Below, piece by piece: positions 47,567 through 60,700 of a stretch of DNA of 64,000 nucleotides; within the stretch, counting starts at the first letter, position 1; each line of letters starts with the position of its first letter. The position numbers and the translations under genes were made by a program. A model generated the notes under the pieces. It saw nothing but the letters and a program-made list of their open reading frames with translations. It did not search any database and was not told where the DNA came from. The DNA is from Apiotrichum sp. Y4204 (lineage: Eukaryota > Basidiomycota > Tremellomycetes > Trichosporonales > Trichosporonaceae): positions 124,001-188,000 of the forward strand of contig JAMYHL010000063.1 of the NCBI GenBank assembly GCA_025531455.1. The letters run 5' to 3'.

Positions 47567-47969
47567 GGTGATGCGTTCTCGCTGCGCGATGGGTTGATGA
47601 AGATGAAGCAGTCGAGCAGAGCAAGGAAGGACTGAATGTGGATGGATGGAGTGATGGTGAAATGTCTCTGTGTGTGGTGGTGCCTGGAAAGTGTTGGCCA
47701 TCCCAGGTGTCACCAACACTGGGGGCTGCAACAATAGAGTGCAGCAGCGCAGAACAGCTAGCGCCCACACACCTCCACCCCTCCACCCCTGTGTGACACC
47801 GCCCCCCAGGTGGCCAGGTGGCCCGGTGGTGGTGACGCTATCTGCACGACACTACGGTACTTACTACTCTACGCTCTAACCACTACTACTGCCCTGCTGT
47901 CCATCCTCATCCGTCCACCTTCTCATCACAACACGTATACCATCACCGTCATTGCCAACCGTCGTCAGC
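47567..47969. other. Divergent promoter MED5 / VMA7
   Basis: 403 bp shared upstream region of two housekeeping genes transcribed away from each other. CA/CT-rich on the VMA7 side (47760-47960), with GGTGGCCAGGTGGCCCGGTGG repeats near 47810-47830. A shared bidirectional promoter is likely (inference). Confidence 0.5.
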
Positions 47970-48656
47970 ATGAGCGCGACCACATCCAACCCCAAAGACC
48001 GCAGTCTGCTCGCCGTTATCGGTGATGAGGTATGTGTTGGCCCCTGGCACCAACCTTCCTTCTCGTATGCGCCCCTCGCAAGTTTGACCAGTACGCGGCC
48101 TGCCTGCATATGATTGAGACAGATCATCGGAGTAGTGCTGACAGACAGGACTCGGTCACAGGTCTTCTTCTCGCAGGCATCGGCCATGTCGATGACCATC
48201 AGAAGAAGAACTTTGTTGTTGTCGATGCCAGTGAGTGCCCTGCATGTACAGGGTGGGCAGAATCGGCGTCATCATCACATTTGACCGTCTTTCGCCATCA
48301 TGCATGACACATGCACCGTTTTGGCCATCTTGCTAACCAATATCAGAGACCCAAACTAGCGTTATTGAGGCGGCGTTCCAAGAGTTCACCGAGGACCGTA
48401 AAGATATTGCGATCCTGCTCATTAACCAACATGTGGGTTGGCTCGTGTTACATCGACTAATGTGCCAGGTTGCGGACAGGATACGCCCTACCGTTGACCG
48501 CTACCAAGCAGCGTTCCCCGCGCTGCTGGAGATTCCGTCAAAGGAGCACCCATACGGTTAGTATTCTGCGGCGCGGCATCCCTCGTCTGTCAATTAACAA
48601 CAGACCCCTCGAAGGACTCGATCCTGAAGCGTGTGCAGAAGCTGCGCGGCGACTAG
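47970..48656 (+). CDS. VMA7: V-type proton ATPase subunit F
   Basis: 122-aa subunit of the V1 sector (central stalk) of the vacuolar proton pump. Exons: 47970-48029, 48149-48230, 48347-48432, 48469-48556 and 48604-48656. Introns are 119, 116, 36 and 47 nt, and phases close. The sequence starts [20 protein letters not shown] and continues [15 protein letters not shown], a hallmark of subunit F, then [40 protein letters not shown] and [20 protein letters not shown]. It ends RVQKLRGD. Length matches the family (about 120). Convergent with the SPF27 gene (152 bp between stops). Confidence 0.95.
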
Positions 48657-48808
48657 ACACGGCAGTGCGCGTGTGGACCTCTCGAGACTTCTGTGTTCTC
48701 TTTAGATACCGTTGTGGACATGTACAGCATTTGCTCATCCAATATCCAGGTACTAATACTGATACAATACACCATGCCCTGGGCATGTCTCTATACGTGT
48801 TCGTTCTT

Positions 48809-49613
48809 CTACTGCCCTTCCAACTCTGCAACTTCTTGGCGAAGCTTGGCTTCACGGTCGCGGAGGCCACGAACCTCGCCCTCCATGGCCATGCACGCCA
48901 TGTCGAGCTGGACAGTAGAAGAGACGAGGTCACCCCAACGGTTCTCCAGGCGCCCAAGATGCTCTCCTGCTTCCTCCTGCGCCACTCGACGAGATCGGTT
49001 GACCTCAGTGATATCTTCCTTGAGCTGCTCGTGTGCGGCCTGCAGCTCCTTAAGTTCGGCGTTCAGCTGATAGTTGCGAACCAACCACGCATTTGGGCCG
49101 TAAGTCTGAATTACGTTGACGTTCTCGTTTCTGCAGGTTAGCTATCGCGTCGGGCAGAAGATTCCACACTCACCTCAACGACATGTGACCCTCCCCGACC
49201 AGCCCACGCTTGGCCGCCGCGGCAAACTCCTCGGCGCTCCCTGTTTCGGGCACGTTTGGAGGGGCATATTTCGACGCATCGATGCCACGGATGGGTTCGT
49301 CCGCATAGTTCGCCAAGAGGGAAGCCAACGCCTGGTTTTTCTACACGTCAGCACAGTTTGAGTCGGCAACCCACAGGGAACACCTCCATGTCCGACGGCA
49401 GCCGAGGATCATCCTCGGCGGGTCGAGGAATGTTTTTAAGTTCGGCATCGATGAGTGCTTTGGCACGCGCTTTGACAGCTAGCCTAGTCAGCCCCGGTTG
49501 GAAGGACAAGGTCATATACAAGTGGTCCAGCATCAAAATGACATGAACTACTTACCGGGATCTTCCACCTGCTTGTCGTAATACGGCAGCGCGTCAAGAC
49601 TAGCTCCCGACAT
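48809..49613 (-). CDS. Pre-mRNA splicing factor SPF27 (BCAS2/Cwf7)
   Basis: Predicted 213-aa coiled-coil subunit of the Prp19/NineTeen complex, needed to activate the spliceosome. Exons: 49613-49556, 49478-49384, 49340-49174 and 49130-48809. Introns are 77, 43 and 43 nt; phases close. BCAS2 features: DALPYYDKQVEDP at the start, AVKARAKALIDAEL, a PPNV-containing middle (YAPPNVPETGSAEEFAAAAK), and the signature NVIQTYGPNAWLVRNYQLNA before the long C-terminal coiled coil (LKELQAAHEQLKEDITEVNR). In intron 1 the acceptor GGCTAG/CTGTC is chosen over the preceding TAG four bases upstream because the latter creates a stop. Intron 2 uses a weak donor (GTGTTC). Confidence 0.85.
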
Positions 49614-50324
49614 TGTATCGACTGTTATTGGTGAAAGGGAGTTGGATAAATGAAAGTCAACGGTCGAAGGTGGTCCTGCCTGCTTGCGGGTGCCGGTGTG
49701 AATTACGCGAACGGCGCTTCTGCTGTGTTGCACGAGGGATGAAGTGCTTTGGTACTTTGATGGATGTGGTGGATGTGTGTTGTTGAGGTTGAGCAAGAAG
49801 GAAGGGTAGTGTGACTACCTATGCTGACCTTCGATCTGGCTATGTGCGGTGGTGAACTGCCAATTTAGATAAGACGGTATTATCCGGCGAAATCGGGAAT
49901 GGCACCACCACTTAATGCATTTGGAACAGTTTCTGATCAATTCTAAATGTCCAGTATAGGAGTTGTAAATGCTACACGCAATCCATCCACAAGTGGAACC
50001 ACTACTGTACGATTTGAACAATCTTGTCTCATGCAATCTCATGGGTAAGTATACCGAGGCACCAAAAAGGCATTTCATTACCGACACGGATGGACGGGAT
50101 ACGGGATGGATCCTTTCATCATTGTCCTCATCCTCATCATCATCATCATCCTCGGCCTTGAGGTCTTTCTGTCCACACATCATTACTCAACAGGACAACA
50201 TTACAGCAACCAATTGACACTCCGTTTATCCTCGCTACACTAGCGTTCGCAACCGAGCGACGATCGGTCACATCACCGTTGTGCTTCACCAAAGCCAATC
50301 TCGTCACGTCCTACGGTCTTCGCC
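49614..50324. other. Divergent promoter SPF27 / RPD3
   Basis: 711 bp between two genes transcribed away from each other. A TCATCATCATCATCATCC trinucleotide run lies at about 50125-50155. No gene seen. Confidence 0.5.
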
Positions 50325-52527
50325 ATGTCAGGCATTGTGGAGCCCATCATGGGCGAGTCGAAGAAACGCGTCGTAAGTGATGCCCATATGCTGCCATCTA
50401 CTTGAATGTGTCGCCCGGCGATCTAATCGCTAATGGTCGATGCACTGCCGAAACTTGCTAATCTCAGTGCTATTTCTTCGATTCGGACATTGGCAACTAC
50501 CACTATGGACCTGGTCAGTCACTTGCTGCGATCCATTCGAGCATCCAACGACGAAGTTGACTAATCATATCAGGCCATCCAATGAAGCCTACCCGCATTA
50601 GGATGTGCCACTCCCTAGTGATGAACTATGGGCTGTACAAGCAGATGGAGATCTTCGTGAGTGCACCCTCGTCGCTGCCTCACCGCTGCCTGAATTCCCG
50701 TCCTATGTTCATCCGCTCACGCGTTGCAGCGTGCCAAACCAGCAACAAAGCGCGAGATGTCCCAGTTTCACACGGACGAATATGTCGACTTCCTGTATCG
50801 CATCAACCCCGACAACGAGAGCCAGTTTGCGAAGGAGCAAGTTAAATGTAAGTGCTAGTTGACAACAGCGAGATTGACCCTTGAGACAATGTGGGTGATG
50901 ATTGCCCCATCTTTGACGGGCTTTTCGAGTACTGTTCCATTTCTGCCGGAGGGTCCATGGGTACGTATCTCTTCTGCCTTATCTTTACCGCACGCCTTTG
51001 CTCATACCTGTAAGAGGGCGCTGCTCGACTTTCGCGTGACAAGTGCGACATCGCCGTGAACTGGGCCGGCGGTCTTCACCACGCCAAAAAGGCTGAGGCG
51101 TCTGGTTTCTGTTATGTGAACGGTGAGGATTTGCGGCGAGTCATCCTGACGCACAAGACATCGTTCTGGGTATTCTCGAGCTCTTGCGCTACCACCAGCG
51201 CGTCCTCTACGTCGACATTGATGTTCATCATGGTGATGGTGTAGAGGAAGCCTTTTACACTACAGACCGTGTCATGACTTGCAGCTTCCACAAGTATGGT
51301 GAGTTGATGAAGATACGTGAGCAGTCTCTTATTGTTAGGTGAATTCTTCCCCGGTACAGGCGACGTTCGTGACACTGGCATTGGGAAAGGCAAGGGCTAC
51401 GCCGTGAACGTCCCGTTGCGAGACGGCATGAGCGACGAAAACTACAAGACTATCTTCCGCCCCGTCATGCAGAAGGTTATTGAATGGTACCAGCCTGGCG
51501 CCATCGTTCTTCAATGCGGATCAGACTCGTTGTCCGGCGATCGCCTTGGTTCGTTCAACCTCTCAATGCGGGGGCACGCGGCCTGTGTCCAGTACATCAA
51601 ATCGTTCAACCTTCCACTCCTTATGCTTGGTGGTGGAGGCTACACGGTCAAGTCGGTCTCGCGTACATGGGCCTACGAAACAGGTCTAGCTGCCGGTGTT
51701 GAACTCGGAGGCGTCATACCGAACAACGAGTATTACGAGTACTATGGCCCCGACTATGAGCTCGACGTTAAGCCGTCCAACATGACCGATCACAACACTC
51801 GTGAATACCTTGACAAACTCAAACAGACAGTGTTTGAGATGCTGCGTGACAAGACCGCCGCTCCCAGCGTGCAAATTCACTGTAAGCGCATTGACTATGA
51901 GCACCAATTAACAACTAGCTGTACCAAAACTGGCTCACGACGATGAGGACGAGAATGAGATGGAAGATGAAGAAGACAAGGACATTCGGAGACCAAGTAG
52001 GTTCGACTTGCAGATCCTTCTAACGCACAGTGCGTCTATGGGATAAGGAGAAGCAGCATGAGGCCTCTCTATCCGATTCTGAAGATGAGGGAATGGGTGG
52101 GCGGCGGCACCGTCAATCTCACCGCGAGGGCTCGACGGGGTCTCGTTCAAAGCGGCGTCGCTCCAGGTCGCCTAAAGTCGGCGGAGCTTCCACTGCCCCT
52201 GAACCACCGTCGTCAGTGGCCCCGATCGCCACCGCAACTCCTGCGCCTTCCCTTCCGTCAGCGACACCTGCGCCTCAACGGTCTACAGCACCCGCCGCGC
52301 CACCCGCCGATAAGGCGTATGCGTCGTATGAGCCAACGAGCGAGACTGCTCCTGTCGATATCAAGTCTTGGGCAGCTGACGTCGGATCAAGCGTGGCATC
52401 CAATCCGCAAGCTGCCGCTGATGATGGGGATGTGGAGATGGCAGACCCAAGTGCGCCTGCTGATGAGGCTGAGAAAGCCGACGAGACCGCAACGACGGAG
52501 AAGGCGGCCGAGCTGCAGCAGGATTGA
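50325..52527 (+). CDS. RPD3: Class I histone deacetylase Rpd3/HDAC1
   Basis: Predicted 578-aa zinc deacetylase, catalytic subunit of Rpd3L/Rpd3S complexes; nuclear. Ten exons: 50325-50372, 50468-50513, 50574-50656, 50730-50847, 50886-50960, 51015-51122, 51158-51298, 51339-51881, 51919-51996 and 52031-52527. Introns are 34-95 nt, and every phase closes. Catalytic features: [28 protein letters not shown], the active-site His pair in [20 protein letters not shown], zinc ligands in [16 protein letters not shown], the last zinc Asp in [16 protein letters not shown], and the catalytic Tyr in [19 protein letters not shown]. The C-terminal tail is acidic and then RS/KRRR-rich and Ala/Pro-rich, longer than in yeast. 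Introns 5, 6 and 7 end in GAG, AAG and AAG. For intron 6 this gives [16 protein letters not shown], exactly as in the family. Confidence 0.97.
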
Positions 52528-53112
52528 AGCGGGCTGCACTCAGAAAGGATGTAGGTACACCGTTTGCAGTGGATCTAGAGTGGTGTAGCTCCGTCGATTT
52601 TAGTCGATGTATTCCACTTATTGTATCTCGGCCAGCGTGAGAATCTCCTTGCGATTGTCCTCTTTCGACAAGATCGCTCTGCGTTTCAGCAGCACTGACC
52701 GGATCCGAATTTGGGACTTAACTCTCAGAGGCACATCTCTCTTGCTCATGACCCATTGAAATTCTCACGGCGTCCTAACTGGCTGCGGGTTGTTCGACGT
52801 GAACCGTGATATGGCGACGATTTCAGAGATACCGGGAAAATGCATCGACAACATGCTCTATAGTCTATAATGATACAGTTGTTCCGTCATAATTGTCGTA
52901 CAGATGTGGGTGAAACCCAGGAGATGTTTATAGTGGTGGCTGTTGGTGTGTAGCTCGCAGGGTTCCCATGAGTTGAAGGTGAGGGAGAGGCTGTCGGAGA
53001 GCGAGGGAGTGTGGGTGAGGGACGTTGATATAGGTGGTAGAGGAGAGGTGTCTTCCGTTACATGAAAGTCATAATGGTGGTATTGGGTGGATGGGTTGCA
53101 AATTGAGGCCAG
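52528..53112. other. Convergent spacer RPD3 / Ran1-type kinase
   Basis: 585 bp between two 3' ends. A GAGGGAGAGG/GAGCGAGGGAG purine-rich stretch at 52978-53010 is the only notable feature. Confidence 0.5.
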
Positions 53113-54712
53113 CTAGAACAGGAAGGAAGTCGGATTCAGAACCCCAAGCTCGCTATCTTCCCGGGAATGAAGATGGTCGTGACTATGGTTGGAGTGATCT
53201 GTGGCAAGCAAGGCCTTCCGGCGGAGGAACTTTTGCGCCCATCGGGACGAGGGTGCTGGTGCAAGAGTTGGGACCAGAGGGTTGATGGAGGTCGGACCGA
53301 GTTCAGGAGTTGGTGGCACAGACCCGACAGAACTACTGCTAAAGTTGCGGGTGTGAGAGCCCAAGTAGAACGAGTCCAGGCTGTCGACGAGACCGGGCGT
53401 ACTGGCTGGGGTTCGGCCATCGGAATCGGAGGTGTAGGACACCTGTTGCGAATGTGTGTATTCAGCATTGGAGGGAATCCTGTCGCGGGAAGCGCCTGGT
53501 ACAGCTTCTTCGGGGTATTTGTTGTGGTTCCAGTGTGAGGAGGCGGCCATAGCAGAAAGGCAGGGGTCGACCACGCTGGGGGTTTGGGGAGGCGATGGGA
53601 GGACAGGGCGCGGAGTGGTTGAGAAGCGGGGCGCAGCGACCACCATTTTGCGTAGCTCGTCGAGGCCAATGCGAGTTGACGGATTGGCCGTAAACAACCC
53701 TTCAAGGATTCTTGAAGACGCCTCGGACAAAGGAAGAATGTTGCAGAGCACGCTCGGATCATCGAGGTAAGCGCGGAATGTGTCGTCTTCGGCGCACGCC
53801 TGCCTCCAGGGATTCCGTCCACAAACTAGATTGACAAGGATGACACCCAGCGACCACAGGTCGGCCTGTGCGGTCGAATACGAGTCGACAGGATCGAATA
53901 AGCCGCCCTGACACTCGGGCGAGAGGTAAAAGGTTGATCCGCTGGTGTCCGTCAGCACAGTGCTCCGGATAGAATAGTAAGGAGAATCAACGCGGAAATG
54001 TGTTCGAGCCGCTGGGAACGGAGAGAGAATAAGGGAAAGGCCAAAGACCGAACAAGAACATGTGGGTCCATGCCACACTGCGCGATTCTTCTCCCTCAAG
54101 TTTCTCATTCTCATGAGATAGTTGTTTGTCACACGCTCACACTCACCATCCAAAGTCAGTGCTCAGGCGCTCAGTGGTGGCGAGGCCGAAATCGGCGACG
54201 TATACGCGGGTCCCGTCCGCTGAACAGAGAATATTCTCTGGCTTGAGATCACGGTGGAAGATGCCCATGGAGTGGCAGTAGGCAACGGCGTCGATGATTT
54301 GAAGGAACACGGAGCGGACGAGTTCATCATTCCCAACGTAGCGTTGACGGTCCGTGATCATTGCAAACAGGTCACCGCCCGCACAGTAATCGAGAACAAC
54401 GTATGTGTATTCCTTCTCCTCGATGATCTTGTGGACACTGGCAATGTTGGGATGGCGGGAGGCCAGCTTATGGAGGGCTAGTTCCCGAGCCTGAAAGTGA
54501 CGCTGGCGTCTGTCAAGTCCAACTCGGGCGAGACACTTGAGGGCAACATAGTTGTGCGGGCCGCGGGGATTCCGTGCGCGTTCGTGTACATCAACACCGA
54601 GGTATACAACGCCATATGCTCCGACTCCGAGGATAGAGATGAGCTCCCAACGGCCGTTGTCAATCACTGTCCCCACAAGGTCGCGGCCAGTGGTGGTAAA
54701 GTTGTTGGACAT
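53113..54712 (-). CDS. Ser/Thr protein kinase, Ran1/Pat1 (Sks1/Vhs1) type
   Basis: Predicted 464-aa kinase. In fission yeast Ran1/Pat1 blocks meiosis by phosphorylating Mei2; budding-yeast Sks1/Vhs1 act in glucose signalling. Exons: 54712-54147 and 53941-53113, with one 205-nt intron placed right after the DFG segment. Phases close. The domain starts NGRWELISILGVGAYGVVYL (glycine loop), then the lysine in YVALKCLA, VVLDYCAGGDLFAMITDRQR, HRDLKPEN, VADFGLATTERLSTDFGCGS, FYLSPECQGG, and DLWSLGVILVNLVCGRNPWR, which is typical of this family. The C-terminal 170 residues are Ser/Pro/His-rich and disordered. The start at 54712 (MSNNFTTTGRDLVG) is chosen because the frame upstream to 54979 is not kinase-like. 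A long upstream gene-free region follows. Confidence 0.88.
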
Positions 54713-57700
54713 TGAAGGATAAGTCGCTCGGAGTTCAAAAAGAGATGGTGGAGATAGGAGAGCGAGAAGAACGAGAGGGGCTTCTTCTCCGCCGTATTCG
54801 TGTATGACCGGACGACCAAAGGTAAGAGGGTATTGGTAGAGAGTGGCTGATGGGAAGCGATACTGATGTAACACAAAGGGGAATACCGCGAGGCAGAGGT
54901 ACTTCGTTGAATCTAGTCGAGGAGATGGTATTGTTGAAGTTGAGGAGATGTGAGAGTATGTTGTGAATATATTGCCCAAGATGCTGTCGAAGTTGGTCGT
55001 CCCGGTCAGCCGGCAACTCCCGAAGATGATGTATATTCAGACAGGTGCGCCCAAAGGAGTCGTTGCTCTGCGTTAAAGGGTTGTCGTACTGAATGGTTAT
55101 GAGGACGATGTGTTCATCGAAGTCGTTATAGGCGATGGGTGTGGTGAGGCACTACTACACGGCGCGTCGGCAGAAGATGTAGTGACAGGGCGGAGATTGG
55201 AGTGCTCGTTCCCTATCAGTAGATTGGAAGATGAAGGGGAACGGGGCAGAGTAACGGGGGGATCGGATTGGAAGCCGGCAGAGTCGGCCCTTATGACTAT
55301 TCTCTCGCATCGGCTGGGAAGTCTGGGTCAACCTGCGACAGACGTTCCAAGTTTGCATCTCGCTCTAAGGGTCATGGGGGACGTATGATCCCTGGGGCGG
55401 CGAAGAGGAGAACAAAGCAAGAGATCCCATGGCATCTGAGCCGTCAGCCTCAACGTCAATGGGGATGTCCTGCAAACCGCCAATGCCTGTTGCGATGGTA
55501 TACCATTCCATGCTCATCCCGGTGGCAAGCCCCGCTGGCCGCCGCCGGCCGAAAGCACTGCTGTGGGACAAGTGAAAAGGATCAAAAGGCCCTTGCGTCG
55601 CAAACACTTTTACCTTTGGTTTCTCTGATTGTGAACACCTGCCGCTGGATTTACCGCCACGGCAACCGAGGCACGTCGGGTCAATGGCCTCCGGCGATAT
55701 GCCACCACTATGGAGTGCCGCACGCCAGGGTGAGTCTGGGCGCGCCATTCCATCTGTCTAGGAAAGAGTGGCGAGATGGCGACCATGGGGCTTCAAGGAA
55801 CCCTGGCTCAAACCTCCTGGGCCTCTTGACTAGAGTCTGGTCCTAGAACGCCCGGAGCGCGCGTTGAGCGCTCAGGCGCCTCGCTGAGTGGCGTTCTTCA
55901 GTTCTTCAGTACTGCACGGGCCCGACGGACGGGTAGCCGGCATGTGTGAGCCTGACTGGTGGCGTCTTGGGCCGTTCTCGGTTCAGACTTTTTTTTGTGA
56001 GTAGAACGGCAAATTCCTTGAATACCAGAGAGCCGGCCAGATCAGGAGGACAACGGATTGTGCTGGGGAAAGTCGCGCGAACGACGAGTGCCCCGCTGTG
56101 CGCCCGCGAGCGCCTGCCTGGTAGCGCCTGACACAAGTGTGTCGGCCTCTGCTGTGGCGAAGTTGAAGGCGTCGGCGGCGTCAATCGTCACCTACTCAGG
56201 ATCCGAGAGAGGTGTCAGACAGAGAACTGTTTCACTTGAATGGTGGATGGATGGAAGACCGAAGTGTGGGACCAGTTCCGTGAGGACCTGGAGGTTGATG
56301 GGCAAAAGGGGATGCGGATGGTGGCGGGTTGCCACTGACGCAGTTTAAACCTTGAATAATTCACAGGATCGCAGGACAACAGATACCGAAATCGGTGAAT
56401 TGTGTCTCTGGTGAGTGCTTTGTTCTCCACTTGCAATACTGAATCTCCACAAACTGCCTCTTGTTCGCGAGGCACCAAGACAGAGATGGCATGCCCGGCC
56501 CGTACTAGCGTGTGTTGCTCATCAACGAGGTCATTTATCCAATAGACATCCTGGCCGAGCCCGCATGGTTCGGGGCATGAGTGTGCCAGTCGACAATGGG
56601 TAATCTGGATCCTTGGATCGCGGCTCAGCCCCCATTTTCATGTTCACAGCACTCAACAGACCGCAGCTGACGTGGATGTCATCGTGTGTGCATATTGATA
56701 ACACACCCGGCCTGCAAGTTGGCGGGCCGAGGCTGAGAGCAAAGGACGGATGCAGAAATCGACTGATCAAAGCTCCCATTCAACGCGCCCTCACTTGGGA
56801 ATTATGAAGCATCATTCCTATCAGATATGCCCTGAAGGCTAATGTTGGGTCTACAATGCCCCGTCTGATCGATCAAGCCCATGTCCCAGGACACCAAGAC
56901 AGGAGCAAAGTGAATGCCAGTCTGAGAACCTGTGGAACTAGGCCTCAACGACCAGATCTTTGGCATACTGCACTCATGGTTGCCGCTTGGCCCTATCCAT
57001 CTCGATCCGGGAAAAGAACATGCTCTTGTAGCAGTCCGCGACGCACCCCTCCAGATCGAATTTGGATCTGGCTTTCTCTGTTGTCATCATCCGAGATCGT
57101 AACGATACTTGATTGAAACGGGTCAAATCTGAAGTGAGTTTGGTCCTGGTCTGCCATCAGTTCATCGTCAGAATGAGAGCAAGTCAGTCAAGACGCCATC
57201 ATTCATCACCGATGGCGCCATGGTGGTTGTGGTGGCGGCCTACGTACGGGTACCTAGGGGTGCTTAGACTCTAGATCCACTGAAACCTACCATGCGGTCG
57301 ACAATCGAGGCATGTCCTGTGACTGGGACTAAGCCTAAAAGTCCCGGGCGGGCCGTGGGTGAGCGCCATGTTGGCCCAGAAATAAGTTGTATACAATCGA
57401 TACGATTAGCGAGTCCGGCCGCCATGTCTGGAACACGTCTAAGCGCGACCGTCTATCTTCCAGGCTTGCTATGCGCCAGCGGCATCGTCAAGTCAACATA
57501 CTACACGATTCTCGATCAGCTCTAACCTGTGCAATGGCAAGGACAGCAGCTGGCGATCATTCTTGGAAACCCAGGAGTGATCATCTTTGGAAATCGACTT
57601 GGCATCATCATCCTTGGACTGCAAATTACCATGCCATCGTTGTTTGTTCCACTGTTCGATCAGTTCAGGTCACTGTCGCATGCCATGCCATGCCAATATG

Positions 57701-60700
57701 ATGACATTTTACTACACCAGATCGACACCCGATTCCATCAGACGGACACATTGGGTGACGATTTTGCACTGGTCATCTCAGAAAGTGAAGACATATTCGT
57801 CTCTTGCTAAAACTCCTCGACAGTAACGCAGCACACCCGTGTCCTGCGCATCGGTCAGATCGTTTGGTTGCATGTCCAAGTGGCTGTGGCTGATAAGCCA
57901 CAGTCCTGAGTCAGTGTCCCTAACCTCGCTTCCGTTGAGTTCCCTACTTTGTCGTTTTGGCATTGAGACTTGCTATTCCCCTGGTTGGGGGATCATTTGT
58001 CAGATGGACAGACAGCAGAGCAAAGAGTCCTGATTCCCGTTTCTGTGCCACCGCAAGAACCAACTTTTACGATTGCTGATTCCAGCTGCCGCCGACAGGA
58101 TTAACGCTGGTCGCCAGAACTGTCAGGAGCATTATCTCCGCATAACCGATCACTCAATGAAAGGCACTCGCATGCCGCGCACGATCTCACGCCAGTCGCG
58201 CCACGTTCATACACGTGAAACGGGGTTGTTGGGTTTGAAACTGTCATCGCTGTCAAGGAGACTGTCTTGCGGACTCGCCGCTTGCCCGCTTGCCCGCTTG
58301 CCCGCTTGCCCGCCCATTGCATTTGTGGATCCGGAATATGTGGTGAACTGGTGGCCACGTGTGGCGACCTCCCAGAAACATGGAAGATGTTGAACAGAGC
58401 ACTGGTGGAGATTAAACCTGTTCCTTCAGATGAGATGAACAGCACGGAGTTCCCGGACCGCCATTCCACCGCCACCCAACCTGCACATGATGGTGATTCC
58501 CAGCCACACCCAGTGGCAGCACATGCGACTGTGCCGGGATGGTGGCGATTCAGTCGCCCCCCCCCCCCTAACCCGGGGATTCAGGCTTGCGCACAAATCT
58601 CCACGAGTCGAGGCCACGCACGCCACACGCGCGATTCAATGGCAGCGTGGCGTCTGGCAAACCAGGACGTGTTCGATACCACCTCTGAAGATGCGGCGGC
58701 GGCAGGAAGCCCAGGACCAAAGAGGAAGAAATCCCCGATGTACGACACGATCGGAAGGTTTATCCGACGTTTCATCGGATGCCCTCGCAGTGCCCTTTTG
58801 ACTTTGGAAGTTGGCGTCGGTGGGAGACCGCGGCAAAGAACGGCCTGGTCTCTCCGGTGTGGGGAACGACGAGGTGAGGTGAGGCGGTGGCTGAGTGCCG
58901 CTTAGCTGACTCCAATCCAGATGGTGCGGTCAGGTGTGGCGTGGTGAGAACCGACCCGTGTGTGGCACTGCTGGTCACTGACGACTGATCTTTGAGAAAT
59001 GTTGATGCACAGAAGAACACTCTACACGGACTCGTTGGCTGCGGCTCTTCCGCGATAGTGCAGAACGTTGGGAGAAATGGTAAGCACAACTTTTAAGCCC
59101 AAGCAATGCATTCAACCCATTGGCCAAGAGGCGCCCTGTGCACCCTTTCAATAATTCTTGTGACGCGAACGCGAACATTCAATCCCTAAAAAGCAGACCA
59201 GATAAAGGAAGCTGCCGAGGCAACCGGTGCCACCGTCCTCCGGGCCAGGAGACTTGGACACTACGGTCGTGCCGACGACGGTGGCGATGGTGTGTAGCAC
59301 CAAGGATGCCAAGGCTCACGGATGTGGAAGAGAAACACTCCGTGCAGGCAGTGCGGAGCGTGGCGGAATTGCAGTCGATAACAGTAGCAAGCCATGCCGC
59401 CACCGTTGTAGTTCCGAACACACGGCGTGCAGGCTTGAGTGGAGAGCCATCGTCTGAATTTGCCCAAGAGCTGTGCGGCGGGCGGTGCGGAGAGCCGTCC
59501 TGGAGCGCCGCAGAATGCGGCTCGAACCTTGTGTTGCTTGGCGGCTGACAAATCCGCAAACACCAAATGCAAGGATAGAGTAGTCCAAGCCGGTCCAGAA
59601 CAAAAGCCGTAACACGTCGGACAGAAAGATTTCAAGTTCATACCCTTGCAACCCCTGTTCCATGCTATACCAAATCCGATGATGTCTCATCTTGATAGAT
59701 CATCAACAAAACTGGGATCTAAAAGTGCCAGTAGTGAAAGGATCCCGGCGCTGGGCTGGACTCTGCGGATCTCATCACCTCCCTCTTTCCAGAGCCCGTA
59801 TCGGATACCCACTTCCGTTGGCGTTCAGGTAAAGTTACAGCTGACATTCCGTGGGCTGCTCACCACAGGGCCACAAATCAGTCGCCCTCTTCTGCTCAGA
59901 TATTAACAAATTATCTGACCGGAGCTCGGGCACTCCGTCTCGCTCGAGCCTCTTCGACGGTCCGTGCAACCTGTACCTCATAAAAAAATCATGAGTGGGC
60001 TGTTCCTCAACAGGTCAGCAGGTGGGATCCCCCGCACGGACCCTGCTGTGGACGCATTATTGCCTCTTCGAAACGTCAGTTGCGACACATATCGTGTCAT
60101 GAGCATTGTGATCCAACCTGACCCATCGCGCATGACCGACAATGGCGACAACCGCTGCACGTCAACGATTTTGTAGGATACACTGTCAACTATCGGAAAC
60201 GCGATCAAAGCGCTTGAGTTCATCGTTGGCGTCCACTCATCCGGCTGGCTGGTCCATTTTCATAATCGACTTGTCACTTCCGAACGCCACAACAAACAAT
60301 AAGTCTACCTACAGCCCCATTATGCGGCGAAGACAAACCACGGTTACTCAATTAGATGCTGGGCACAATGGAGTCGTGTAATCCCAGTCCTGATTATCCT
60401 TTTATCCACTTTGGTCTTCCATTTTTGCAGCTTTCTTGCGTCTTCTTTTATCAGTTTTCCCTTGCGATTTTGCCTTGCCGTCGGTTTGCTGGGTCACAAT
60501 TGCCTGCCAATGACGCAGAAGATGAAGGATGAAGCAGCGAGCTCTCAGCATTCGGATCCTTCCACGCCTCCCGGTCCGCATTTGGAGCCACGAGTGCCTA
60601 CGCGTGTCATGTGGCTCATGCAGCGGTGGTCAGTTGTTTGTTCCGCGGCAGCGTCACCTCGGCTGACCGGGTAAAGAACACCGTGTTCCAGTCCCTCACA

